This document shows, in pieces, positions 33,500 to 44,758 of a stretch of DNA of 64,000 bases. Under the pieces are notes generated by a model. The model did no database searches, had not been told where the DNA came from, and worked only from the letters and a program-made list of their open reading frames with translations. The stretch is from Przewalskia tangutica (Eukaryota; Streptophyta; Magnoliopsida; Solanales; Solanaceae). Location of the stretch: positions 85,331,093 to 85,395,092 of the forward strand of contig CM056724.1 of assembly GCA_029844215.1 (NCBI GenBank), given 5' to 3'. Every line of letters starts with the position of its first letter. Position 1 is the first letter of the stretch. The translations under genes were made by a program, and so were the position numbers.

Positions 33500-34810
33500 G
33501 ACATACCTGAAATCATATAGGCGGTTCAAAGGACCGCTAAAACTGGGAACTTCCACCACGACCTGCATCGCGGCTTTGTCGGTGCATAAACATCTGCCTA
33601 GCTATGGAAGGCGAAGAACATGGCCCGATCCGATGGCTGCGCTATCCAACAGTGCCACCTCTGGTCGGACAGTCTCTCACGAAATGGCCCTGCTGGCCGC
33701 AAGCATAACAAGCTGTCGAAGTAGTACGACACTCCCCAAAATGGAATCTACTACAGTGACCACACCGGGGCAAAGGTGGTTTCCCCTGGCTACTATTCTT
33801 GGACATCTGTGAACCTGTAGCCCTGGAGCCCTGACCTGCTCCTGAATATCCCCGGCGACCAAACCTCCGGCCAGAAGACCGGGAAGGAGCACTCTGTGCC
33901 GGCTGAGATGTAGACCTAGTCTGCTGTTGAGGCTGTCCGCCTCGAAAGTTACCCTAGAACTCTGCGTCACAGCCTCTTGGGTGGCCCGAGTCTAGTGACC
34001 TCTCTCTCTGTCCTCTATCCCCTGCGCATAAGCTTGCATCCTGGCAATATCCATACCGGGCTGAAGGGCCACTCCCAGGCATGCAGTAATCATATAATGG
34101 TCTAGCCCCATCACATAACGGTGAACTCTGTCCGCCATATCAGCCACAATAGTGTGCGCATACCTGGCCAACGAGTCAAACTCCAGGTTGTATTCCCTGA
34201 TGGTCCTCCCATTCTGCCTCAATGACAAGAACCTATCAACACGGGCTCTCCTCATTTCGGAGGCAAAGTGATCAAGAAAGGCCTCGTGAACTCATCCCAA
34301 AGCTGCCGGACGAGCACCCACCTCTCGACAACTCCCAAGACTCAAACAGTTCAACGCAATATCGCGTAACGGTAGAAGCTAACACAATCGACTCTGTCTC
34401 GAGGCCCTAAGCACCTGCATAGTCCGCTGTAGCTGCCGAACGAACCCTTGAGGATCATCCTCAGATCTCGAACCATAAAACTCGGGTGGACTACAACCCA
34501 GAAAATCCCGAATCCTCAAACTGTCGGCTTTAGGGTTAGCTACCGCTCTGTCGTTGCCGCCTACCACTATGCTAGTCAATAGCCTGACCGCTCTCCATAA
34601 TCTCTAAACTCGCCTCGGCTGCGGGGTGGAGGCTCGTGCAGGAACCTCTGGAGCTACCGCCGCCTCGGCTCTCTAATACCGGCGTGGTGAGTTTGCCGAT
34701 CCGCCTTACTACCTCGGGCATAGTGCGTGCCGAGTCCCGGTAACCTCTGCGTGCTCATTAGCGACTCTGCTTCTTTGCCTTGCCTCGGGCCACAGTGCTA
34801 GTGGAGGCAT
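33500..34810 (-). pseudogene. gag, E1, the only gene of the element
   Basis: It starts at an ATG at 34810 (GTGGAGGCAT on +). The capsid core is seen in two frames: DSLRIRDFLGCSPPEFYGSR...FVRQLQRTMQVLRAS (34379-34579) and RADR/ARVDRFLSLRQ, REYNLEFDSLARY, LQPGMDIARMQAYAQG (33992-34255). Zinc-knuckle sequence follows near 33677-33780 (CYACGQQGHF-like in one frame). No protease, RT, RNase H or integrase follows: the polypurine tract lies about 260 bp further on. Several frame breaks are present, many at CAG/CTG-type sites. Confidence 0.83.
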
Positions 34811-34916
34811 AATCATTACATAAGAAGGGTCGGAGAGGATTCAACCTACTAGGACGACTCTGCGCACGATCTCGATAGAGAAGAATGAAACCAATCCTAA
34901 ATGTCCTGCGACCTCA

Positions 34917-34949
34917 CGATTATAGATGTGGTGCACAACACGATAATCA
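34917..34949 (-). other. Leader hairpin with GTGCAC loop, E1 (shortened stem)
   Basis: CGATTATAGATGTG and CACGATAATCA flank GTGCACAA. Three bases (ACC in sister copies) are missing from one arm, but the loop is intact. It lies 43 nt from the primer-binding site. Confidence 0.6.
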
Positions 34950-34992
34950 AGACTCTACTAGACACGGTCTGTAGACACTTTCAGGACTAATC

Positions 34993-35004
34993 GCTCTCAT
35001 ACCA
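34993..35004 (-). other. Primer-binding site, E1
   Basis: GCTCTCATACCA on +, one mismatch from the initiator-Met complement, 4 nt inside the LTR end. Confidence 0.87.
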
Positions 35005-35754
35005 CTTTTGTCACGACCGACCCGGGCATGGCGGTGCCCTACACAGGCACCGCTACAGTATACATCAGAGATAATCAGCGGAACATACATGAAACTTATA
35101 AATAAAACAACAAAAGTAAAACAACAGGTTAGCCGATAGGGCTACCTTCCTGGACATATATATATACAACCGAAGCAGTTGTCTCATTTCCTTTACAAAC
35201 TGACCACAATATGTGACTACAGACCTCTAAGAGTTTTAACATAACAACTGTGGCGGGATAGGGCCCCGCCATACCCCTGAATATACATGAATATACTACC
35301 TCAGGGAAAACCGTACCAAGAGATAAGCCTCCGGAGCAAATGGAGCTTTTTCCCAAAAACTGAACCGAGATCCTAAGCGAGGATCACCAACACAGGTACC
35401 TAAAACTGCGGGCATGAACGCGGCCCGAAGAAGTCGATGCAACAGTACGAATATGGAGCAGAAATAACGTCTGATGAAGCAGATCATAACTGTACAAAAG
35501 AATGACAGGGACAAGTATAAAGAGTACATACCAGATCCTGCCGTGTCATTACCACTTATGAACTTAATCGCACCTTATTATCTTTTCCCATTTTCAATAA
35601 AAGTTATAGTCACATTCTTATGCACATGATTAGGAAAAATCATTAAGTTCATTACTATATAACTCACTTATCTTTCATAACATAATCCGCCGCTTTGGGA
35701 GGCGCTATACTACCCGACCCAATCTGGGACGCGATCAAGTCACACAAATATCAA

Positions 35755-35981
35755 AGCGTGCCCGTGGAATCCCCCCATCACTGCCGACAGCTATACGTGT
35801 AAATTATAACCATGTGACGCGCCCGTGGCATCCCACCTCACTGTCGGCGTTCACATACACAACACATATATATATCTCCTGCCCGTGGAATCCCACATCA
35901 CTGCCGACAACTATAAGTGTAAAATATAACCATGTGTCGCGCCCGTGGCATCCCACCTCACTGTCGGCGTACACATACACA

Positions 35982-36047
<66 letters not shown>

Positions 36048-36455
36048 CGCGTCCGCATGCCCCGGAATCCCTCATCGTATAAGCATGGCCATAACGTGCC
36101 CTCGGCATCCCTCATCGTAGGTGCAGGTCTTCATGGGGAGCTAGCCCATGGAGTAAAATATAACATGGTCGCATGCCCCGGAATCCCACATCGTATAAGC
36201 ATGGCCATGGAGTAATAAAATGCGCGGGCATCTAACCCGCATCTCGCCGCATGCCGGCATCCTCATCGATAAGCATGGCCAAGATCAATCACAATGGAAG
36301 CATACCGTGGAATCCCCACACGCCGGCAGACGTCCAATAAAATGTCCGCATCTCACCCGCATCTGGTCACATGCCGGGAATCCTACATCGTATAAGCATG
36401 TCCAAGGATCAATCATGATGGAAGCATACCGTGGAATCCCACATCACCGCTGCAC
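35755..36455 (-). repeat. Minisatellite array in the E1 right LTR
   Basis: Same units as 10540-11190 (CCCGTGGAATCCCACATCACTG and variants), with a different length of AT linker. Confidence 0.78.
35994..36046. repeat. (AT)n microsatellite, 53 bp, next to (CA)n
   Basis: Alternating AT from 35994 to 36046 is preceded by ACACACACACAC. The left LTR has only about 12-16 bp of AT at the matching place (near 10755), so the tract changed length after E1 inserted, or in assembly. Long codon-repeat frames (YIYIYI) over it are spurious. Confidence 0.9.
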
Positions 36456-38277
36456 GTCCAAGTAAACTTATAACAAGACAGTCGGCCCTCCAACTGAGAG
36501 TCACGACAACGTAACATATAATACTTGCACTTAAAGCTATCACAAGAAAATACAGGCAAGTTCATTAAACCTTTAGACTTCCATTTTTATATACTCATGA
36601 CACTTCCGTTGTACACATAAAAATTCGGGAATTTAACCCTAAGATACTAACACCCGTAGTATCCAGGCTTGTGTACATTTCACATAAGTCGCGATACTTT
36701 TAGAAATACATTTCTCGGCTTCTAAATCAAGTGACCCTTACTTTAAAGCTTTAAGCAAGTGATACCCTTAAATCAAATTATTTCCTTGATTACTTTATTA
36801 GAGAAAACCATTCTCTTAACCTTCCATAAAGCCGTTATAACCAACTTCCCATAAAGCCGTTATAACCCTTTATGGTTTTAGACAAACCAATTCCTTTTAT
36901 AACCAAGAGACTTATACTTTTTAAAACCAAGTATTGTATACTTTCAAATCAATTCTCTTAACTTTCAAAGTACAATTAGTCTCTTAACCTTTAGAAATCA
37001 AGTGACTCCTTTTATTATAAAACCTTAGGCAATTGATGCCTTAAAATCAAGTTGCCTTTTCATTAAAATCAAGTCATTTATCTTTCCATAAAACAAATAT
37101 AACCAACTTCCCATAAAGTCGTTATATTCACTTTATACCTTAGCCAAAATATAATTTCCTATCCAAGGGACTTATACGTTTAAAACGGAACAAGTATCAC
37201 ATACTTTAAAACTCTTCAAGTCCCTTAACTTAATAAAACTCAAGACATCCTTTATTCTTTCAAAGAAGTGAGTTAACCTCCTAACCCACCCGACTTGGCT
37301 ATTCATAAAACTAGTAAAGGATATCAAGGTGTTGTACGTCTACCGTACTACATACGTGCCACTAGTCATGCTCAAAAGATAGGAAAAGTTCTACATAGAG
37401 TAAATCACACAACTACCTCTTAACTTCTAAGAGTAGAAGGAAACATGAAATGATACCACAGGTATATTCCATACATAGAATCATGCCAAAGGAAGGAAGA
37501 GGTTCACATACCTCGCGATGATTATCGACAAGTAGCAAAATGCTCCAAAGTACTTCAACCTTGATAGCTATTCCATCCTTCAAGTAGGATACGTTATACT
37601 TAGTACTTCAACCTATAATGGTCACAATACGCCCATTAACCTCTTACATCAAACGTAGAATATTCCAAGTGCTAAGTCACTAAATTCTACGGAAAATCTA
37701 CAAAGACCTCCTTTGTTTCTACTTACTTTGCCACCTTTTTCAAGGCCGAATACAATAACCAAACACGCCACATTTAAGTCCCAATAAATGCAATTAACAA
37801 TAGGGGATTACACGCCTACTAGACGTGTAAAATTCCGCCCCACAATAGATATCAAACTAATACAAACTATATGTCCAATTCGGCCACATTGAGTAACATA
37901 ACACCAATTCTTATCCAATTTCCATTTCAATCCAAGTTGTTAGTATAACATGATATCAAGTCGCAATTGATTATAACTACTATAATCTTCAAGTAAGTAA
38001 TCATGCGACGATTCTAATAAACGACCAATTAGTAATCCAACTTCAAGTGGCTTATATAACATTTCGGATTTAAGCTACAAGCAATCCATAATACTTATAA
38101 ACTTCAACACATATACTTCATGCTAGCAACATGTAAAGCTAACAACAATATAAATAATCTTGTAACACGTTTAAGGGACAAGATTATACCTTAACGAATC
38201 TTAATCCAACTCCAAGTCCGAAGTCGATCCTTAGCAACTTAGAGCCTCTTCAAGACGCTTCAATCCGCTACTTGAGA

Positions 38278-38282
38278 CCCTT
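38278..38282 (+). repeat. Target-site duplication of E7, left copy
   Basis: CCCTT precedes TGTTATACCCC, with its partner at 47713-47717. The uninterrupted site, GAGACCCTTAGAACC, is seen in the left LTR of E1 near 32590. Confidence 0.95.
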
Positions 38283-38959
38283 TGTTATACCCCGTAGTTC
38301 CAGGGTATGTATGCGAGGACGTACGTACGAGAATACGACAGAAAGATTGGAAAGGAAGAAAGAGGCGATTTTTCCACGGAAAAGTTTCCGGTTTTTGTGA
38401 AGGAAAAAGGTTCGTTTATGGGAATTGGATTCCCAGATTTGGTATTCGGTCTTCCTGGAATATTAGAGAATTATGGAATTTTATTTTCGAAAATGGTCAC
38501 GTGGGGCCCACGGGAGAAATTCTGATTTTGTGGGGCCCGCTTTGATTTTGAGATTTTGGCCGTTTGGATATTTTCTAAGACGAAATATTTTGGACGAATC
38601 GGTGGGCGAAACGTGTCACCCCTACGTGGCACCTTTGGGCGAAATATGTTTGTGCACAACACCTTGGTTAGAGTCGTTTTCGACTAAACGTTTTCACACT
38701 TTCGTAGGGAATTTCCGGCTATGTCATTTAGTATTTTATGGATTTTTCCGAGAGGCGGAACATTTTGGACCAACGAGAGGCACTTGGCACCCTCTCATTG
38801 GGCAAAGTGGGCGCACGTGGACGATTGGGAAGGCAAGTGGGAGATATTTTTGGTAGATATTTTGTGTGCAAGTTGGCTAGGTACACATGGGTGAATCTTG
38901 GCCCTACACTTGCCTAACACTTGGTGTAATCTTGGCCATTGGTTGGCTTTCACTTGACC

Positions 38960-38967
38960 TATAAATA
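38960..38967 (+). promoter_or_regulatory. LTR TATA box, E7 5' LTR
   Basis: TATAAATA followed by CCCCTCCC, 677 bp into the LTR, the copy that would transcribe E7. Confidence 0.72.
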
Positions 38968-39094
38968 CCCCTCCCTTGGAAGACTAATTCATTCACAATT
39001 TGCCTAAGTCTTGAAAGCTTCTTCCTTCCCCCTTAGTGTGGTGTCTTGGCCGAGAGCCCCTCCCCGCGGCCGAGTCCCCTAGTGGGGTAGGCCG

Positions 39095-39190
39095 AGGGGT
39101 AGACACCCCCCCCCTCCTTTGAGGTGCTAGCCGTGGGGTACCCCCCCCCCTAGCCTAGTTGCTTTCGTATAATACCCCCCTTTGTGGTAT
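39095..39190. other. C-run cluster in the E7 5' LTR
   Basis: C runs of 6-11 (ACACCCCCCCCCTCC, ACCCCCCCCCCTAG, ATACCCCCC) lie 135-230 bp after the TATA box. They are the + strand counterpart of the G runs in E2 and E6. In the 3' LTR (near 44885-44955) the same runs are shorter. Confidence 0.5.
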
Positions 39191-41938
39191 AGAAATACTC
39201 TCCAAGTATTGTTATAATGCCCAAATTACCTTAGCCTTATACCTTGTTGTATTCTAAGGTTATACCTTTACGAAAAGCCCAGAAATACTATTATACTTCC
39301 CGTCACTACAAACCGAAACCCTAGGAAAATCTCCATAGTCCGTTGGAGTATTGTGTAGTTGGTTAGAACTTCTAAGGGTGGTTTAGAGCGGGTTAGCGCT
39401 CGGAGTTGAGCTAAACGATTGCCCAGGATCGACTTTATACTTGGATAATTATGGGCTTATCGAGGTAATTATCTTGTCCCCCTATTGTAATTGGATATTA
39501 CATGTTGTAGGAGTATATAGTTGAAGTATACTATATATAGTAATGAATCAGAATTACATAGGATCAGACAAAGAGACTTGTGTAGTAGTACCGTGGAGTA
39601 GAATTGTACGTTAGGGTTAGATGTATAACCCCTGGTTGGCTTGGTAGCCTCGATAGAGAGGAGATTTACGCCATGGGGAAGTCGCGAATTTTCTCAGAGA
39701 AGTTCTACGATGAGATCTAGATGTTAATAAGCGCTGTGGCCTTATAGGTGGAAGTACTACGTGTGGCGCGTTCTACTTGGCTTAAGGAGTAGCCAGGCGG
39801 CTTGAGGTACTTGAGCATTTTGCTATTAGTCGATAATCGTCGCGAGGTATGTGAACCTCTTCCTATCTCTCTAGCATGATATGTGTAAACTATGTAGTGC
39901 GGTAGACGCATACGTGCTAAATGTGTTTGAGTGGTTTAAAACATAAAGTGTTATAACGACTACGGGAAGTTGGTTATAACGACTTTATGTTAGTAAGAAA
40001 ATACATGTGGTTTTTAAAAGGTAATCGATTTGAACTATAAGCGGCTTGTTATATGGTAAGAAAGAACTTGAAGTATTTTCAAAAGATTTTGAATCATTTT
40101 GAAAGGAGAAGTAATACTTGGTGTTTGAAAACTTAAGAGTTATACTAGCTTTATGGGAAGTTAGGTATAACGGCTTAAGAATGCTTTCTTGATTTGAAAT
40201 CGAATGTGTATCGACAAACCAACTGCGGCGTTAATAAAAGGAAATGTTTTGAATAATTAAGCATTATGAAAACTAAGAGAAACTTCCATCCGCATGAAGC
40301 TAAGATGAGACAAAATGATATTTCTAGATCATGGTCATTGTAATAAGATTGTTATAAACAAGAATATCCTACTCACACATAAGGCTTATGTTTCTCGATT
40401 GTTTAAAAGAGAATTATATTCTTAAATGAATAAGACTATGAACTACGGAACCTTTCTAAAATAAGAAACGTGAACATTTGAAATTAGGCAAACTTGGACG
40501 TTTGGAAAATAATGTTACTTGATTTTACAAAGGTAAGAGTTTTGGTTTCTTAAAGGACATCACTCTATTTTATACTACGGGTATTGTGTGACTTATGTGA
40601 AAGAAGCAGATCTTTTTAAGATTTTAATGTGTGAAGTACTTTGGGGATAGATACGAACTTGTTAGTAGAAAGTACCTTGTGTGAATAACTTGATTGTATT
40701 GGTTTGTGATAGCCTTGTAATACTTTCTTGTTGCCTTGATAAGTAAACGTGTTAGGATGCTACGTGTGTTAGTATCTTGTGATGTTTGTGTAAGGGGTTT
40801 CCTTGATTTTGCTTATTAACTATCATCGTTATGATAGTATTGTGGCATTCATCTCTTGAGATGATTCCGGTTAAGCCCTCCACGCGGGTAGACTCAGCGG
40901 TGCAGGGACCATGATTCGAGAATACCTCATGCGGTCCTGGGGCCTATGCGGAGCTACGAGTTCGAGTTAGTGACGTCCTCTATGGGCATGCGGTCCTTGT
41001 GCCATGCGATCGCGGTCCGTGACGACGCCGGGAGTAGCTACCGATGCGGGAATACCTCATGCGGCCGATGAGATTGGCCTACGCGGAGTCGCGGAAGTTC
41101 GGGACTAGACGCGCACATTAGATCTCGCGGGCAAGTGGCGGCTTTGATCATGTGGCGGTCTAGACAGATCTTATGATACGATTTATGACCTTGTTGGTGC
41201 TGTGGTGTTAGTAGTCGGCTAGGCCTTCGATTTACCCTGCATGCTTTTATTAGGACACAGTGGGACACGTGTTCATATGTATTCCTTGGTGCTTGTATAT
41301 CATAAATCGCCGCGATGAGGAAGGTATTCCACGCACGATTGATGTTGTGGGCGTGAGACCCATTGTTAAATTGAGTGATGACTTGAGGGTGTGAGTCCTC
41401 GACTTGACATGATCGCTATTTATGGTGAATCGTAGTTTGGTTATCATACATGTCTCCCGCTTTGTATAGACTACTATGATTTCATTTACGATTTATCTTT
41501 AGTTTCACATACTCTGCAAATTGTTATCGACCTCCTTCGGGCCGCGTCATGCCGCAGTTGAGGTACATCGCCGTTGATCCTAGCTCTCGTGGTCACAGTC
41601 ACGTTTGGGAAGCTCCGTTTCTCCGAGGCTTATCACGTATAGTCCCCGTCGTAGTAAGTGTTTACATTCGTGGGTTTGGCGGCCCCGTCCCGCCATTGTG
41701 GTCGATCATTCTTGAGGTCCGTAGTAATCTTGTAAGGCGGGGTTGGTAAAAAGGATTAAGCCGTTCATTTGTAAAAGAGTTGATGGTTATATATATGCCG
41801 AAAAGGCAAGTTTTCATAGATTATTGTTTTATATATTTCGTTATCTCATGTTGTGGTTTTATGTTCACGATTACTCGATGTTGTGTCACTAGGGTGCCCG
41901 GTAAGGCACGACCACGCCCGGTTCGGTCGTGACAAAAG

Positions 41939-41950
41939 TGGTATCGAGCG
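41939..41950 (+). other. Primer-binding site, E7
   Basis: TGGTATCGAGCG sits where TGGTATCAGAGC is expected. The loss of A from the CAG may be real or an assembly error. Confidence 0.8.
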
Positions 41951-41993
41951 ATTAATCCTCGGAAAGTGTCTACGCATCCGATCCAAGAAGTCT

Positions 41994-42029
41994 TGATTAT
42001 CGGTGTGTTGTGCACCACACCAATAATCG
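41994..42029 (+). other. Leader hairpin with GTGCAC loop, E7
   Basis: TGATTATCGGTGTG and CACACCAATAATCG flank the loop TTGTGCAC. It lies 43 nt after the primer-binding site. Confidence 0.7.
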
Positions 42030-42136
42030 TGAGGCTATAGGATATTTAGGATTGGTTTCTATTCTTCTCACTCGAGATCGTGCCTTAGAGCCGTGTTGTA
42101 AGTTGGACCTCCGACGAAATTCATTCCCTTATCGTT

Positions 42137-42584
42137 ATGCCTCCGCGTAGGCAACCCGCCTGTGAGGCGGGCGGCCGAGGAGCCGAGAGTTGAGTTCGGA
42201 AGGTCATGAGGGCACAGCCCAATCATTACCTAGGGTAGTGCTTCATTCGGGATTTCTGCGACGCCACTAGCCCCGCAGAGTTTAGCATGATGACGGCGGT
42301 TCTCTGCCCCACGATATTTGAACCTTCACCCCACGATCGAACGGTGAATATAGATTGCAAAGAGGCGACCACATTAGCTATAGATTTGGCTACCAGAGAT
42401 TATACCGATGTACCACGAGTCTTGATGACTACCTAAGAGAGGTTGTGCAAGAGTAATTCTTGATTGGGCTTGAGCATGGCACGTATGCGCTTATGTACAG
42501 CAGCCGAAAACGTAGAGATTGACGTTAACCAAGGGCGGTAAGAGGGCGAGCAGCGAGCGTCCTTCGGTAACTTTCAAGGTGAGT
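42137..42584 (+). pseudogene. gag remnant, E7
   Basis: ATGCCTCCGCGTAGG matches the family start, but a one-base loss brings a stop at codon 5. Later sequence matches the E2 and E4 gag with the same core deletion: the poly-Pro/Ala segment runs into TTGGCTACCAGAGATTATACC. The zinc knuckles are missing, because sequence jumps from AACTTTCAAGG to the spacer at about 42584. Non-functional. Confidence 0.75.
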
Positions 42585-43400
42585 ATACCTTAAGTGCTAT
42601 GTTACGATAGCGATGTGTTAGTTGTGATTAGAAATCATGGTGGGTTAACCGAGTAAGATTTTGGAGGATAGAGAAAGTGTGAGCCTTAGAGCTTTATACG
42701 CAAAGACCTTAGAGGTAAGGCCATCTCGGCAGAGACGTATGTTTATGTTTGACTTTATCTGAGTGCATAGTGCACGTGAGTGGTTTGGGATAAGTCACAT
42801 GTAGTATGAAATGAAAGAGGGTAGTTGAGCTAAGAAGACCGCTAGGTTTTCGTAACGTGTTTAGTAAGATTGTTCCTTCCGGAGATGGTATTTCGCGCCA
42901 GGGTCGGGTTGAGGCTACGCTTGGTCAACCCGCGGTAGGTTTGGTGGTGGGGTCAGTTTGTGGTGGTCCTCTTTGTGTTAGGGTCATGAGGGTGTTAGGC
43001 CCATGTTTAGTTAGCCGTGCAAGTTCGTGGATGCGTTCGACCGGTGGTCGGGCCGATGGGGCAGCCTATCGTGTTCTTCGGCCGCGGTCGTTCTCGGCGG
43101 TGTTGATGTTATCCGAAAGGTTGTGAGGTTGCACGGGTGCCTACCTTCACCTTATGACTGACAGTGGAGCCGTGGTACTACTGTTTCTCTTCTAGAGTTT
43201 GTACCAGCGGGCTAGGAACTCGTGAGTCTCCAGATCGCATTCGCCTCCGGCCGATGTTTTGATTTCGGGGTAGTTTGAGGATCGTTGTCTCGGTGGGAGT
43301 GTTTAAGCTACCATGTCGTGTTCGGATGTCGCCTTGTGACGCCTCAGGGCGTAAATGCAAGTCGGCCGATTGGTTCGATGTTGGCGTGGTTCGATAGTTG
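42585..43400 (+). pseudogene. Spacer, E7
   Basis: Homologous to 54600-55500 in E4, including GAAATCATGGT, GGTAAGGCCATCTCG, GTGCATAGTGCACGTGAG and GTTCGTGGATGCGTTC. The 89-codon frame at 42857-43126 includes VMRVLGPCLVS...SWMRSTGG, the same unidentified string as in E2, but I recognise no domain. Confidence 0.55.
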
Positions 43401-43854
43401 GTTGAGCTTGTTCCAGCAGATCGTGGATAGTGAAGCTTGTCTAGAAGAAGTTACGCGGCTCGGAGGAATCGTGCGGATAATCGGCGACGCCAGAGTTCAG
43501 CCGACGGCCGGTCTTCTTGAAAGTACCACCGGACGGTGTGACGAGTTTTGGAAATGAATGAACTTAGCCCGAGTTACTTTGGGCCTTTGTGAGTTCATGT
43601 GAAGAATAGGCCGGTTGCCTATATGTTAGCATTTGCCGTCCGACTTAGGAGGAAGGACGTCCGGTCTTCGTATTGTTATGATCGGAAAGTATCGAGATCC
43701 ATCGAGTGTTCCCGATTAATGATGACCACGTTAGAGATAGTAACCCAGTTTTGGAAACCGGCCGACGTAATGTGGTAAGAGTTCGAGTGTACGATCCTCC
43801 GGATCGCATGGCTGGCGTACCATTTGTCGGGTCGTCGAGCAAGGCTCGCGACGA
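43401..43854 (+). pseudogene. Integrase C-terminal remnant, E7
   Basis: DNA-level match to the E4 and E2 integrase-tail remnants (GAAGCTTGTC, CTTCTTGAAAGTACCACC, AACTTAGCCCGAGTTAC, CGGTTGCCTATATGTTAGC, CGAGATCCATCGAGTGTTCCC). Frames are too broken to give a protein. Confidence 0.65.
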
Positions 43855-43873
43855 GTGACAAAAGTGGTATCAG
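43855..43873 (+). other. Second, internal LTR-end/primer-site-like string in E7
   Basis: GTGACAAAAGTGGTATCAG repeats the exact LTR-terminus plus primer-site junction inside the interior, 230 bp before the 3' LTR. E2, E4 and E5 have no such string at this place. See findings. Confidence 0.7.
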
Positions 43874-44074
43874 TGACTAAGGAAGTATATTTTGACCCCG
43901 GGAAGAGGTATTTGTGGATGTAGAGGTGTTTCCTCGTGGACTTAGATGTAAGTTTTGCGCAGGTGTTTCCATGGCCAGCTGTGGCAGGATTGTTTCGTAA
44001 GTATAGTAGTGAAGACTATACTGGCACGTGTTCGTTTTTGAGACTTAGAAGGAACATTCGGGACGAATGTTTCT

Positions 44075-44087
44075 AAGGGGGGGAGAA
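44075..44087 (+). other. Polypurine tract, E7
   Basis: AAGGGGGGGAGAA abuts the 3' LTR. Confidence 0.87.
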
Positions 44088-44750
44088 TGTTATACCCCGT
44101 AGTTCCAGGGTATGTATGCGAGGACGACGCGTGCGAGAATACAGTAAAGATTGGAAAGGAAGAAAGAGGCGATTTTTCCACGGAAAAGTTTCCGGTTTTG
44201 TGAAGGAAAAAGGTTCGTTTATGGAATTGGATTCCCAGTTGGTATTCGTCTTCCCGAATATTAGAGAATTATGGAATTTTATTTTCGAAATGGTCACGTG
44301 GGCCCACGGGAGAAATTTACGGTTTTGTGGGGCCCGCTTGATTTTGAGATTTTGGCCGCTTTTGGATATTTTCTAAGACGAAATATTTTGGGCGAATCGG
44401 GGCGACACGTGTCACCCCACGTGGCACCTTTGGGCGAAATATGTTTGTGCACAACACCCTGCTAGAGTCGTTGACGAAACGTTTTCACACTTCGTAGGGA
44501 ATTTCCGCTATGTCATTTAGTATTTTGCGGATTTTTCCGAGAGGCGGAACATTTTGGACCAACGAGAGGCGCACTTGGCACCCTCTCATCAGCGGGCAAA
44601 GTGGCGCATACGGACGATTGGGAAGGCAAGTGAGATATTTTTGGTAGATATTTTGTGTGCAAGTTGGCTAGGTACACATGGGTGAATCTTGGCCCTACAC
44701 TTGCCTAACACTTGGTGTAATCTTGGCCATTGGTTGGCTTTCACTTGACC

Positions 44751-44758
44751 TATAAATA
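44751..44758 (+). promoter_or_regulatory. LTR TATA box, E7 3' LTR
   Basis: TATAAATA, 663 bp into the LTR. It could read out into flanking E1 sequence. Confidence 0.68.

Larger units (their letters stand above)
35009..38282 (-). mobile_element. E1 right (5') LTR, first segment
   Basis: It starts TGTCACGACCGACCCGGG and aligns with 9787-12063 and then 31656 onward. It is interrupted at ...GAGACCCTT by E7 and resumes at 47718. Segments near 35010-35450 and 36240-36460 show dense small losses relative to the left LTR. Confidence 0.92.
38283..41934 (+). mobile_element. E7 5' LTR
   Basis: TGTTATACCCCGTAGTTCC to GGTCGTGACA, 3652 bp. Its U3 is about 260 bp longer than that of E4 or E8. It holds a TATA box, C-run leader, AGGTAATT and AGGTATGTG blocks and a repeat block near 40915-41095. 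No gene is present. Confidence 0.94.

Noticed and set aside
35804..36115. YIYIYI-rich frames
   Set aside because: Translation of an AT microsatellite.
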